64,000 nt of DNA from Streptomyces sp. SID8352 (lineage in GTDB: Bacteria; Actinomycetota; Actinomycetes; Streptomycetales; Streptomycetaceae). The notes under the pieces are model-generated. The model ran no database searches, had not been told where the DNA came from, and was given only the letters and a program-made list of their open reading frames with translations. The position numbers and the translations under genes were made by a program. Location: the NCBI RefSeq assembly GCF_009862265.1, contig NZ_WWGX01000043.1, positions 17,917 through 81,916 of the forward strand, given 5' to 3'. How positions within the stretch are numbered: position 1 is the stretch's first letter; every line of letters starts with the position of its first letter. Positions 17,195-25,113 of this stretch are shown in pieces.

Positions 17195-17839
17195 TACGGA
17201 CCGGAAAGAAGGGGTCAAGGGTGCCGGAGGGAGGGAACCCGGGAGGCGCCCCTTTCGCGTCAGTCGCCGACAGGGGGCGCGGGCGTGGTTTAGGCGCAGG
17301 CCCGGCGGCGCCTCCGCGCGGGCCGGTGCTCACCGTCCCACCGTCCGAACGCGCCGTCATCCGGCCGGAATTCATCCCTCCGATCCCTGCGCCGGAGACC
17401 CCGGCGGAGACGGCCGGGGGAGGGTTCCCGGCCAACTGACCGGTCGGGCACGGTGGTGCCCGGGTGGGGCCGGGGTGGGGCCGGGTGCCCCGGCCGGACG
17501 CCGCACGGCGCGCCCGGTCGCAGCGGGACCGCGGCGGCCGTCGCGGGGAAGAGCCGCGGGGGCGGGGCGGCGCAGCCCCGTCGCCCCGCGCCGCGTCGGG
17601 ACGGCGGACGCCCGGCCCGGACGCCGGCGACGCGGCGGGCGGACCGGGCGTGACGGGAGTGATGGGGGTGGCAGATGCGACGGTGCGACGGGAGCGACGG
17701 GAGCAACGGGAGTGACGGGAGCGTCGGAGCCGTGCGGCCCTGGGGGCCGTCGAGGGCGGGGCCGTGCGGCCTCCTTGAGGGAGTGCGCCGGGAGGGGCGC
17801 CCCCGGACCGGTCCTCAGGAACCCACAAGAAGCGGCCGG
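17195..17839. other. Intergenic region with 9-bp repeats
   Basis: About 640 bases hold no gene I can support. Four copies of a 9-base unit (GACGGGAGC and variants) lie at 17687-17722, and related degenerate copies precede them near 17650. Confidence 0.6.
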
Positions 17840-18193
17840 TCAGCCGCCCAGCAGCTCGATGACCGCCCGTACCGCCTCGGCCACCGGCTGCCCCACGGCT
17901 CCCAGGGTGCTGACGACGCCGGCGACGGTCACCAGGGCCCGGTGGCGTTCCTGCGCGGAGACGGCTGCCGCGGGGTTGAGGGCGGGGAGCGAGTCGGCGA
18001 CGAGCTGCGCGTTGGGCCCGTCGAGCCGGACGCGCAGGTCCTCGATCATCCGGTGGAGTTCACCGATGGCCGTGACCACGGCGGGCGCCAACTGCTCGGC
18101 CCCGTTGCCGTTCTGGTGCTTGACCATGCCGATGCTGTCCCGGGTGCCGTGCATGTTCACGGAATCGCCGTAGTAGTAGTGGTTCCCGCTCAT
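17840..18193 (-). CDS. Small soluble protein opening with a YYxGDxVNMxG motif
   Basis: The 117-residue protein begins NHYYYGDSVNMHG...SIGMVKH, then continues as mostly helical, Ala/Val/Glu-rich sequence with no membrane segment and no recognised domain. Its first bases overlap the previous gene's stop (ATGA), so the two are translationally coupled. Residues 4-25 resemble the last 22 residues of the upstream DUF6232 protein, with different synonymous codons, so the motif is held by selection and not by recent copying. Homotypic motif contact between the two proteins is my inference. Confidence 0.7.
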   Translation of the reverse strand: MSGNHYYYGDSVNMHGTRDSIGMVKHQNGNGAEQLAPAVVTAIGELHRMIEDLRVRLDGPNAQLVADSLPALNPAAAVSAQERHRALVTVAGVVSTLGAVGQPVAEAVRAVIELLGG

Positions 18194-18834
18194 GCTGCCT
18201 TCCCCACGTTTCCGCTGCCGCCGTACATGTTGACGTTGTCACCGAAGTAGTAGTTGTTCGGTGAGTGGGTGATGCACTCGACCGTCACCCGGAACTCCGT
18301 CTCGGGATGGTCGATGGCGTGGGAGATGTCGCCGACGAGCCGGTCCAGGTGGTGCGGGTGCACGCTCGTCACCACTCCGGTGGACGCCCCGGCGGTCTCG
18401 ACGGCCAGCACGTAGTAGGACTTGGCGGTGAGCACCGTGATCAGGTCGACGGCGCAGAGCGCCACGACCCCCAGCGCGAGGAACCAGAGCCAGCCCAGCA
18501 AGGGGCTGCTGCCCTCGCTGAGGGCGGAACCTATCGCCGCGGGCAGCGAGATGATCACCGCCACGGCGACCGTCATGCCGACCCGCCTGACGAAGCGCAG
18601 GACCGCCTCCTTGCGCTTCGGCCGCAGAGTGAAGGTGTGGACCCGGGCGATGTTGTGCAACGGGTAGGCCGCCCGGCCGATCCACAGGGTCCTCTTGCTG
18701 ATGCGCAGTTCCACGGAGGCGGCGAGCCCTGCGGGTGGCGGGGGCGGGACAAGTCCCGTGGGCGGCGGGGGCGGTGGGGGCCCGGCGGACAGGGGCGGGT
18801 GCCCGGGGCGTTCCGGTGGTTGGACGGCCGCCAT
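18190..18834 (-). CDS. DUF6232-like membrane protein ending in the shared motif
   Basis: The 214-residue protein has a Pro-rich head (PPLSAGPPPPPPPTG), a soluble strand region (VELRISKRTLWIGRAAYPL, where the basic KRTLW part is typical of DUF6232), two membrane helices (about residues 88-106 and 112-134), then a cytoplasmic domain. It closes with YYFGDNVNMYGGSGNVGK at the extreme C-terminus. A strong AAGGAGG site lies four bases before the ATG. The function of the family is unknown. The terminal motif resembles the N-terminus of the next protein in the operon. Confidence 0.75.
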   Translation of the reverse strand: MAAVQPPERPGHPPLSAGPPPPPPPTGLVPPPPPAGLAASVELRISKRTLWIGRAAYPLHNIARVHTFTLRPKRKEAVLRFVRRVGMTVAVAVIISLPAAIGSALSEGSSPLLGWLWFLALGVVALCAVDLITVLTAKSYYVLAVETAGASTGVVTSVHPHHLDRLVGDISHAIDHPETEFRVTVECITHSPNNYYFGDNVNMYGGSGNVGKAA

Positions 18835-19020
18835 CCTTCCTCCTTGGGAAGAGGGCTGAGGGTACGAGTGGGGAAAGGGCCCTCCGGCACCTCGACGGGT
18901 GGGAAGGAAGGCTCACAGTACGCCACAAGTGCCGTGCGGCGGCGTGGAGTTATTCGTCGCTGCGGTCCGGACGGAGCGCGTTCCGGGACCAGTGCGTCCG
19001 GAGCGGAGGACGTTCCGGCG

Positions 19021-19069
19021 GGAAGCGGGAAGCGGGAAGCGGGAAGCGGGAAGCGGGAAGCGGGAAGCG
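19021..19069. repeat. 7-bp tandem repeat, seven copies
   Basis: GGAAGCG is repeated seven times without error. It lies in the gap between the DUF6232 operon start and the end of the siderophore ATPase gene (18835-19227), where no gene is visible. A second heptamer array of unrelated sequence occurs at 4868-4923. Confidence 0.9.
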
Positions 19070-19227
19070 GGAGCCGGGGCCCGCGGGCCGGAGGGCGTGG
19101 AGGGGGGCCCGGACGGTGGCGGCCTCCGTCGGCCGTCCCCGGCGGGACGGCCGACGCCGTGCCGGGGACCCGTCCCGGACGGTGCGGTCCGTGGACCGGG
19201 CAGCCGGTGCGGACCCCGGCGGCGGAG

Positions 19228-19983
19228 TCAGTAGTAGACCGCGATCCGGCCCCGGGGTCCGTCGACGACCTCCACGGGGGTGTCGAAGATGTCCGTGAGA
19301 ACGTCGTCGCGCATGATCTCGTCCGGGCCGCCGAAGTGGCGCACGGTCCCGTTCTTGACCGCGCAGATGCGGTCGGCGTAATGGCCCGCGAAGTTGATGT
19401 CGTGCAGCACGATCACGATGGTGCGTCCCAGCTCGGCGGCGGCGCGCCGCAGGTGCTGCATCATCTGGACGGAGTGCCGCATGTCGAGGTTGTTGAGCGG
19501 TTCGTCCAGCAGCAGGTAGTCGGTGTCCTGGGCGAGCACCATCGCGACGTACGCCCGCTGACGCTGGCCGCCGGAGAGTTCGTCGAGGTAGCGGCCCTCC
19601 AGTTCGCCCAGTCCCAGGAAGTCGATGGAGCGGCTGATGACCTCCTCGTCCTGGCGGGTCAGACGCCCCTGCGAGTGGGGGAACCGCCCGAAACCGACGA
19701 GCTGGCGCACGGTGAGGCGGGTGACGAAGTGGTTCTCCTGGCGCAGGATCGAGACGATCCTGGCGAGGTCCTTCGAGTCGGTGCGGACGATGTCGTAGCC
19801 GGCGATCTCGATCGTCCCCGAGTCGATGCCCAGCAGCCGCCCGATCATCGTCAGCAGGGTCGACTTCCCGGCGCCGTTGGGCCCGACGAGCGCGGTGATG
19901 CCGCCCGCCGGGATGGTGAGGTCGACGGGGCCGATCGCGACCTCGCTGGTGTACCGCTTGGCGACCCGGGTGAGGGTGATCAC
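19228..19983 (-). CDS. Iron-siderophore ABC importer, ATP-binding subunit
   Basis: This 251-residue ATPase has a Walker A (LVGPNGAGKST), a Q-loop region (SILRQENHF), a signature (LDELSGGQRQR), a Walker B (YLLLDEPLNNLD) and a switch His (VLHDINFAG). The FGRFPHSQGRLT and LDMRHSVQMM segments resemble catecholate/petrobactin-type (Fat/YclP) ATPases. GTG 19983 overlaps the permease stop by four bases (GTGA), so it is the last gene of the importer operon. Iron control is expected from the iron box at 23339-23361. Confidence 0.88.
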   Translation of the reverse strand: MITLTRVAKRYTSEVAIGPVDLTIPAGGITALVGPNGAGKSTLLTMIGRLLGIDSGTIEIAGYDIVRTDSKDLARIVSILRQENHFVTRLTVRQLVGFGRFPHSQGRLTRQDEEVISRSIDFLGLGELEGRYLDELSGGQRQRAYVAMVLAQDTDYLLLDEPLNNLDMRHSVQMMQHLRRAAAELGRTIVIVLHDINFAGHYADRICAVKNGTVRHFGGPDEIMRDDVLTDIFDTPVEVVDGPRGRIAVYY

Positions 19984-21047
19984 AGCCGTCCCTTTCGCAG
20001 GATGTGGACGAGGAAGAACGTGCCACCGACGATCTCGATGATCACGCCGACCGAACCGGCCGCGTAGAAGAGGTGCTTGAGGACGAAGTAGGCGCCGCCC
20101 AGCACGACGACGCCGGTGAGCCAGGCGACGGGGAACACATAGCGGTGGTCGTGGGTGTCGGCGAGCTGGTAGGCGAGCATCGCGACGAGGAACCCGAAGA
20201 ACGTCATCGGTCCGATGAGCGAGGTGGAGACGGCCATCAGGACCGCGACGAGCAGCAGCACCGCGATCGTCCGGCGGCGGTGGTTCAGCCCGAGGTTGGT
20301 GGCGGCCTCGCGGCCGAGCGCGAGCACGTTCAGCCGGCGGCTGCCCGCCCACAGCAGCCCGCCCGCGACGGCGGCGACCGGGAGCGAGACGGCCAGGTAA
20401 CTGGCGTCGGCGTTGGCGATGCTGCCGATCAGGCGCGCGGTGAGCACGTCGAACTCGGTGGGGGTGAGCAGCCGTTGCATGAAGGTGGCCAGCGCCCCGA
20501 GGCCGCCGCCGAGGATGATCCCGATCAGCAGCATGATCTGGAGGTTGCCGTACTTGCCCGACAGCAGCCAGCTGTAGAGCAGGGCGGCGAAGGCGACCAT
20601 GAGCACGACCTGCGCCACGAACTGCCACACGCCCTGCACGGCGGTGATCCCGGCGGTGCCGAGGAAGAAGACGGCGCCGGTCTGGACCACCCGGTAGAGG
20701 GACTCGAACCCCATGATCGAGGGGGTGATGATGCGGTTGTTCGTCACCGTCTGGAACGCGACCGTCGCCAGCGCCTGGCAGAACGCGACGACGACGATGA
20801 TGACGACGCTCGTCGCCCGCAGTTCGGCGATGCGCCGGAAGCCGGGGGTGCCGAAGGGCATCGGGTTGTCCCAGGCCAGGATGCCGATCACGACGAGCAC
20901 GCTGAGCGCTGCCAGCGTGCCGAGGACGCCCCAGTACCGGCGCCGCGCCCGCGCCGTGGGCAGCGCGCCGGAGCGGCGGTCCCGGCGGGGCGCGGGGGGG
21001 AGGACCGGGGAGGTGGGGGCGGTGGGGGCGATGGTGCGGTCAGCCAT
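19980..21047 (-). CDS. FecCD-family siderophore permease 2
   Basis: The 355-residue inner-membrane permease has a charged N-terminal extension of about 40 residues, then nine or so hydrophobic segments in the BtuC/FecCD pattern. Family-like stretches include FQTVTNNRIITPSIMGFESLY, the coupling-helix area GREAATNLGLNHRRR and GPMTFFGFLVAML. It overlaps the upstream permease by eight bases and the downstream ATPase by four, so the three are made together, and it likely pairs with the other permease as a heterodimer. Confidence 0.88.
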   Translation of the reverse strand: MADRTIAPTAPTSPVLPPAPRRDRRSGALPTARARRRYWGVLGTLAALSVLVVIGILAWDNPMPFGTPGFRRIAELRATSVVIIVVVAFCQALATVAFQTVTNNRIITPSIMGFESLYRVVQTGAVFFLGTAGITAVQGVWQFVAQVVLMVAFAALLYSWLLSGKYGNLQIMLLIGIILGGGLGALATFMQRLLTPTEFDVLTARLIGSIANADASYLAVSLPVAAVAGGLLWAGSRRLNVLALGREAATNLGLNHRRRTIAVLLLVAVLMAVSTSLIGPMTFFGFLVAMLAYQLADTHDHRYVFPVAWLTGVVVLGGAYFVLKHLFYAAGSVGVIIEIVGGTFFLVHILRKGRL

Positions 21048-22071
21048 GGCGACGCTGCCTCAGCAGGAGGGAGATGAACACGACCGAGCCGACGACCGCG
21101 AGGATCAGCGCGACCGGCACCTCGAAGGGCATGACGATCAGGCGGCCGATGATGTCGCAGACCGTCACCGAGGCGATGCCGGCCAGGCACACCCAGGGGA
21201 GGTTCGAGCGGAGGTCGTCGCCGCGGAACAGGGAGACCACGTTGGGCACGATGAGGCCGAGGAAGGGCAGATTGCCGACGACGACCGTGACGATGCCGGT
21301 GGCGAGGGCGATGAGCCCGGTGCCCAGCAGCACGACCCGCTGGTAGTTCAGACCGACGTTGGTGGCGATGTCCTGCCCGAGCCCCGCCACGGTGAAGCGG
21401 TCGGCGGCGACGAACACGGCCACCACGACGACCGCGACCACCCACAGCGGTTCGTACTGGCCGCGCAGCACCGAGGTGAACGAGCCGAGGAACCACACGC
21501 CCATGCTCTGGAGCATGTTCGTGGACAGCGCGATGTAGGAGGAGACCGCGCCGACCACGGCGCCGAGCATCATGCCCACGATGGGGACGATGATCGAGGA
21601 GCGCAGGGTGATCCGGCGCAGGAACAGGAAGAAGACCATCGTCCCGGCGAAGGCGGTGACGACCGCGCCGGTCATCTTCAGCAGCAGCGACGCCCCGGGC
21701 GCGAGGATCGTGATCAGCAGCAGCCCGAGCCCGGCCCACTCCGTCGTGCCGGTGGTGGTCGGTTCGACGAAACGATTCTGCGTGAGCTGCTGCATCACCA
21801 GGCCCGACATCGCCATCGCCGCTCCGGCCAGCACGAGCGCGATGGTGCGGGGGACACGGGTGATGGCGAACATCTCGGCCCCGTCCTCCCCGCCGAAGAT
21901 GTCGTAGACCCCGATGAAGAGGGACAGGACGACCAGGCCCGCGGTCACGAGCAGGCCGATCAGCAGCGGCCAGGTGAACAGGCGGGTCGCGGGAACGCGG
22001 GCACGCGAGTGCCCGGCGTCCGGGCGTGGGTGGCGCTCGGCTGCCGGGGCGTCGTGGAGCGGGACGGTCAT
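21040..22071 (-). CDS. FecCD-family siderophore permease 1
   Basis: This 343-residue polytopic permease shows the FecCD landmarks RVPRTIALVLAGAAMAMSG, QQLTQNRFVEPTTTGTTEW, GLGQDIATNVGLNYQR and GNLPFLGLIVPNVVSL. It forms the other half of the membrane channel of the importer. It starts 159 bases after the binding-protein gene, and that space holds a long hairpin (22160-22208) that may lower its expression relative to the binding protein. Confidence 0.88.
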   Translation of the reverse strand: MTVPLHDAPAAERHPRPDAGHSRARVPATRLFTWPLLIGLLVTAGLVVLSLFIGVYDIFGGEDGAEMFAITRVPRTIALVLAGAAMAMSGLVMQQLTQNRFVEPTTTGTTEWAGLGLLLITILAPGASLLLKMTGAVVTAFAGTMVFFLFLRRITLRSSIIVPIVGMMLGAVVGAVSSYIALSTNMLQSMGVWFLGSFTSVLRGQYEPLWVVAVVVVAVFVAADRFTVAGLGQDIATNVGLNYQRVVLLGTGLIALATGIVTVVVGNLPFLGLIVPNVVSLFRGDDLRSNLPWVCLAGIASVTVCDIIGRLIVMPFEVPVALILAVVGSVVFISLLLRQRRHG

Positions 22072-22159
22072 GCGGGTGCGCTCTCGGTCGGGGACGGGGC
22101 GGTCCGGCCGGGGCCGGGGCTCGGAGCGGTGCCGGCGGTGGCGGGCCGCCCGGGCGGGC

Positions 22160-22208
22160 GGGCCGCGGGCCGGGCCGGGCGCGGGTGCGCCGGTCCGGCC
22201 CGCGGCCC
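22160..22208 (-). terminator. Strong intercistronic stem-loop in the importer operon
   Basis: Arms 22160-22176 and 22192-22208 pair at 16 of 17 positions, and the 15 bases between can form a further 5-bp stem. The hairpin sits between the binding-protein gene and the first permease gene. It could be a partial terminator or a stabilising 3' end that raises binding-protein levels. Confidence 0.6.
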
Positions 22209-22230
22209 GAAGGGGGTCGGGCCCGTCGGC

Positions 22231-23238
22231 TCAGGCGTTGGCCTCCAGCTTGTCGGCGAGGCCGTTGAAGAAGGCGGTGTAGGTCTGGATGCCCTCGTTC
22301 AGGTAGGTGAGCTGCGGGAAGTACACGATGTTGCCGTTCTTGACGGCGGGGACGTTCTTCAGGGCCTCGGACTTCGCCAGCATCTCGTTGGCGGGGACGT
22401 AGGACTCCGACGTTCCCGCGCTGACGGCCGCGTCCCGGTCGAGGGCGATGATCACGTCGGGCTTCGCGGCGGCGATCGCCTCGACGGAGATGTCGTCGCC
22501 CTGGTGGTCACTGGAGCCGTCGGTCTTGATCGCGGGCGTGAGGCCGAGGATGTCGAAGACCGGGCCGACCGTGCGGCCGGTGCCCGGCGCGGCGTAGTTG
22601 ATCTCGCCGCCCGAGGTGATCACGCCGATCACGCTGCTCTTGGGGTCGTAGACCTTCTTGACGCGCGCGACCGAGGCGTCGAAGTCCTCGACGAGCTTCT
22701 TCGCGTCCTTCTCGTGGCCGAAGATCTTCCCCAGGGTCTCCACCTGCCGCTTCAGCTCCTCGTCGAAGGGCTTGTCCTCGCGGGGGTCCAGCTCCACGAT
22801 CGCCGCGTCGGGGGCGAGCTTCTTCAGGTCCTTGTAGAAGGAGGAGAAGCGCTGCCCGTTGACGATCAGGTCGGGCTCGACCGCGACGACCGCCTCCAGG
22901 TCCGGCTCGTTGTGCAAGCCCAGGTTCACGATCGACTTGTCGCTCTTGTAGGGGTTGTCCGTCGCGATCAGGTCGACCGGGGCGGCGCTCAGCTTGATGC
23001 CCCAGTCGGAGAGGGTCTGGAACGTGCGGTTGTCGGTGGCGACGACGCTCTTCGCCGGCAGCTTCACCTTCTGCGTCCCGTGGTTGTCCTCGACCTCGAC
23101 CGTCTTGGCCGCGGTCGCCTTGGCGGCGCCCTTCGAGTCCTTCCCGTCGGAGTCACCGCCCGCGCATCCGGCAAGACCGAACGTCAGGACGGTCGAGACC
23201 GCGGTGACGGCGAGGAGGTGGCGGCGCTGGGTGAGCAT
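22231..23238 (-). CDS. Siderophore-binding lipoprotein of the ABC importer
   Basis: The 335-residue lipoprotein has a signal peptide ending in the lipobox LAGC (Cys about residue 25) and an acidic linker. The class III binding-protein fold follows: VKLPAKSVVATDNRTFQTL, LEAVVAVEPDLIVNGQRF, a long interlobe helix and PDVIIALDRDAAV. The layout resembles FatB/YclQ, which bind catecholate or citrate-type ferric siderophores, but the ligand cannot be read from sequence. It is the first gene of the operon, directly behind an iron box. Confidence 0.88.
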   Translation of the reverse strand: MLTQRRHLLAVTAVSTVLTFGLAGCAGGDSDGKDSKGAAKATAAKTVEVEDNHGTQKVKLPAKSVVATDNRTFQTLSDWGIKLSAAPVDLIATDNPYKSDKSIVNLGLHNEPDLEAVVAVEPDLIVNGQRFSSFYKDLKKLAPDAAIVELDPREDKPFDEELKRQVETLGKIFGHEKDAKKLVEDFDASVARVKKVYDPKSSVIGVITSGGEINYAAPGTGRTVGPVFDILGLTPAIKTDGSSDHQGDDISVEAIAAAKPDVIIALDRDAAVSAGTSESYVPANEMLAKSEALKNVPAVKNGNIVYFPQLTYLNEGIQTYTAFFNGLADKLEANA

Positions 23239-23338
23239 GGTGCGGGAACTCCATTCCGGCGGGTGGCGTCGGTGCGCGGCGTGGCGACGACGGAACTCGG
23301 GGCAGACGCGAGCGTTCCGGTACGGAAGGACCTGCGTC

Positions 23339-23361
23339 GAGGTAAGCCTAGCCTTACCTTA
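23339..23361. promoter_or_regulatory. Iron box (DmdR/IdeR operator)
   Basis: GGTAAGCCTAGCCTTACC (23341-23358) is an inverted repeat closely matching the actinobacterial DtxR/IdeR-type box, about 100 bases before the binding-protein start. The importer should be repressed when ferrous iron is plentiful. Confidence 0.8.
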
Positions 23362-23605
23362 TCCATGCCTTGATGCGGGGTGGTAGCCCGGGTTCCGTTT
23401 CTGTCCGTGGGTGATGGCGGGCGCAGGGGGCGGGGCGCGGCGCGGCTCTGACGAGGGGTGACGCCGGTGGGGCGGGGTGTCCCGTCCGGGGCCTCGGAGA
23501 GGGAGGCGTCGTGACCGTGTCCCGCCGGGGGAGAAGGGGGAGCCCCCGCGGGGGAGACCGGAGGGGGCGTCGGGGCCCTGGTGCGATGACCCGGGCGCAC
23601 CTCGT

Positions 23606-23628
23606 GGGTGATCACCCCCGGTTACTAT
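23606..23628 (+). promoter_or_regulatory. Palindrome and -10 upstream of the hipA-like gene
   Basis: GGGTGATCACCC (23606-23617) is a perfect 12-bp palindrome, and TACTAT (23623-23628) just after it looks like a -10. The palindrome would cover the -35 region, so a repressor bound there could block the promoter. The remainder of 23239-23804 shows no gene. Confidence 0.45.
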
Positions 23629-23804
23629 GCTCACCTCACGCCGGAGAGCGGCGGCGGGCCGCGTGGCACCGGCGGCGGGTCGCCCGGGAGCGCGGAGCGG
23701 CGTGAGCCGCTCACCGCCCCCGGAAGGCGCCCGCGCCGCGGCCGACGGATCCCGCCCCCCGCGTTCCGGAGGCGTCCTCGCGGATCGCGGGGCTGAAGAG
23801 ATGG

Positions 23805-24572
23805 GTGGCCCGGAAAGTGTTGGACGACGTCGTGGCGACCCGATATGTCGCGCCCCTGCGCGAGGGCGGCTCGCTCCCCGGGATCGTCGAGGCCGACGAC
23901 CTCGGGCTGTACGTCCTGAAGTTCACCGGGGCCGGTCAGGGCCGCAAGACCCTCGTCGCCGAGGTGATCTGCGGCGAACTGGCCCGGCGCCTCGGCCTGC
24001 GGGTGCCCCGGCTGGTGACCGTCGCCCTCGATCCCGTACTGGGGCTCGCGGAGCCCGACCCGCAGGTGCAGGGGCTGCTGAAGTCCAGCGGCGGCACCAA
24101 CCTGGGCATGGAGTTCCTGTCCGGCGCCCTCGGCTTCGACCCGCTCGCCTTCACCGTCCCCCGCGAGGAGGCCGGGCGCGTCCTCTGGTTCGACGCGCTC
24201 GTCAACAACGTGGACCGGTCCTGGCGCAACCCCAACCTGCTGCGCCGGGACGGGGAGACCTGGCTGATCGACCACGGCGCCACCATGATCTGGCACCACA
24301 ACTGGCCCACCGCCGCCGCGTCCGCCGCCCGCCCCTACGACGCGGGCGACCACGCCCTGCTGCGCTTCGCCCCGGACGTCCGCGCCGCCGCCGCCGATCT
24401 CGCCCCGCTCGTCACCGAGGAACTCCTCGCCGAGGTCACCGCCGCCGTCCCGGACGTCTGGCTGGCCGGCGAACCCGGCTTCGACACCCCCGGCGAACTG
24501 CGCCGCGCCTACGCCCGGCCCCTGCTCGAACGGGCCGCCACGATCCACGAACGCGTCCAGGGGGACCGATGA
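23805..24572 (+). CDS. HipA-like kinase-fold protein
   Basis: The 255-residue protein resembles the HipA kinase fold without its N-terminal subdomain: LPGIVEADDLGLYVLKF carries the ATP-binding lysine region, NLGMEFLSG follows, then WFDALVNNVDRSWRNPNLL contains the catalytic Asp/Asn loop and TWLIDHGATM the metal-binding Asp. HipA proteins phosphorylate proteins such as GltX; the target here is unknown. The frame opens at GTG 23805. The stop overlaps the DUF3037 start by four bases, so the two act as a unit. Confidence 0.8.
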   Translation: MARKVLDDVVATRYVAPLREGGSLPGIVEADDLGLYVLKFTGAGQGRKTLVAEVICGELARRLGLRVPRLVTVALDPVLGLAEPDPQVQGLLKSSGGTNLGMEFLSGALGFDPLAFTVPREEAGRVLWFDALVNNVDRSWRNPNLLRRDGETWLIDHGATMIWHHNWPTAAASAARPYDAGDHALLRFAPDVRAAAADLAPLVTEELLAEVTAAVPDVWLAGEPGFDTPGELRRAYARPLLERAATIHERVQGDR

Positions 24573-24952
24573 GCGAACGGCACGTCTACGAGTACGCGTT
24601 GCTGCGCGTCGTCCCCCGCGTGGAGCGGGGCGAGCGGCTCAACGCCGGGGTGATCGTGTACTGCCGCGCCCGGGAGTTCGTCGCCGCGCGCACCCATCTG
24701 GACGAGGCCCGGCTGCTGGCGCTCGACCCCCGGGCCGACGTGGCCGGGATCAGGGCGGCACTGGGCGCCGTCGAGGGAGTGTGCGCGGGCGGGGACGCCG
24801 CGGGCCAGGCCGCGCCCGACGGCGCCGGGCGTCGCTTCCGCTGGCTGATCGCGCCGCGCTCCACGATCGTGCGGCCGGGCCCGGTGCACACCGGGCTGAC
24901 CACCGACCCGGCCGCCGAGACCGAGCGGCTGCTCGACCTCCTCGTCCGCTAG
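24569..24952 (+). CDS. DUF3037-family protein, partner of the HipA-like gene
   Basis: The 127-residue protein has the DUF3037 pattern: YEYALLRVVPRVERGERLNAGVIVYC, then an EARLLALDPRADV helix and a FRWLIAPRSTIVRPGPVHTG strand. It has no HTH of the HipB kind, so the pair is not a classic HipBA toxin-antitoxin system, although a modulator role is conceivable. Its TAG stop uses the first bases of the inverted-repeat element at 24951. Confidence 0.8.
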   Translation: MSERHVYEYALLRVVPRVERGERLNAGVIVYCRAREFVAARTHLDEARLLALDPRADVAGIRAALGAVEGVCAGGDAAGQAAPDGAGRRFRWLIAPRSTIVRPGPVHTGLTTDPAAETERLLDLLVR

Positions 24953-25113
24953 GGCCTCTCGTTTGGATCATGCCGGGCTCGCGGGCCCCGGCACCGCACC
25001 TCGCCGCGTTGTCGTCGGTCGCCAGGGCCCCGCCTTGACTACCTCCTCCGCCCTGCGACGCCACGGCGCCGGACCCCGCTCCCTGATCCGGCCCGATCCG
25101 AACGAAAGACCCT
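24951..25113. mobile_element. MITE-like element with 19-bp terminal inverted repeats
   Basis: The ends 24951-24969 and 25095-25113 match at 16 of 19 positions when one is inverted, enclosing 163 bases in all. An internal hairpin lies at 24971-24993. The ends look like those of IS5-type elements I associate with streptomycetes, but no transposase is inside and no target duplication is obvious. The left end supplies the DUF3037 stop and the right part supplies the 3' end of the facing gene. Confidence 0.55.

Noticed and set aside
17640..17760. Collagen-like Gly-Ala-Thr-Gly run in a + frame
   Set aside because: It comes from the 9-bp GACGGGAGC repeat; the frame has no start, and the run is only four units long.
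23805..24952. Classic HipBA toxin-antitoxin system
   Set aside because: The partner is DUF3037, without the HTH expected of HipB, so calling it HipBA would mislead.
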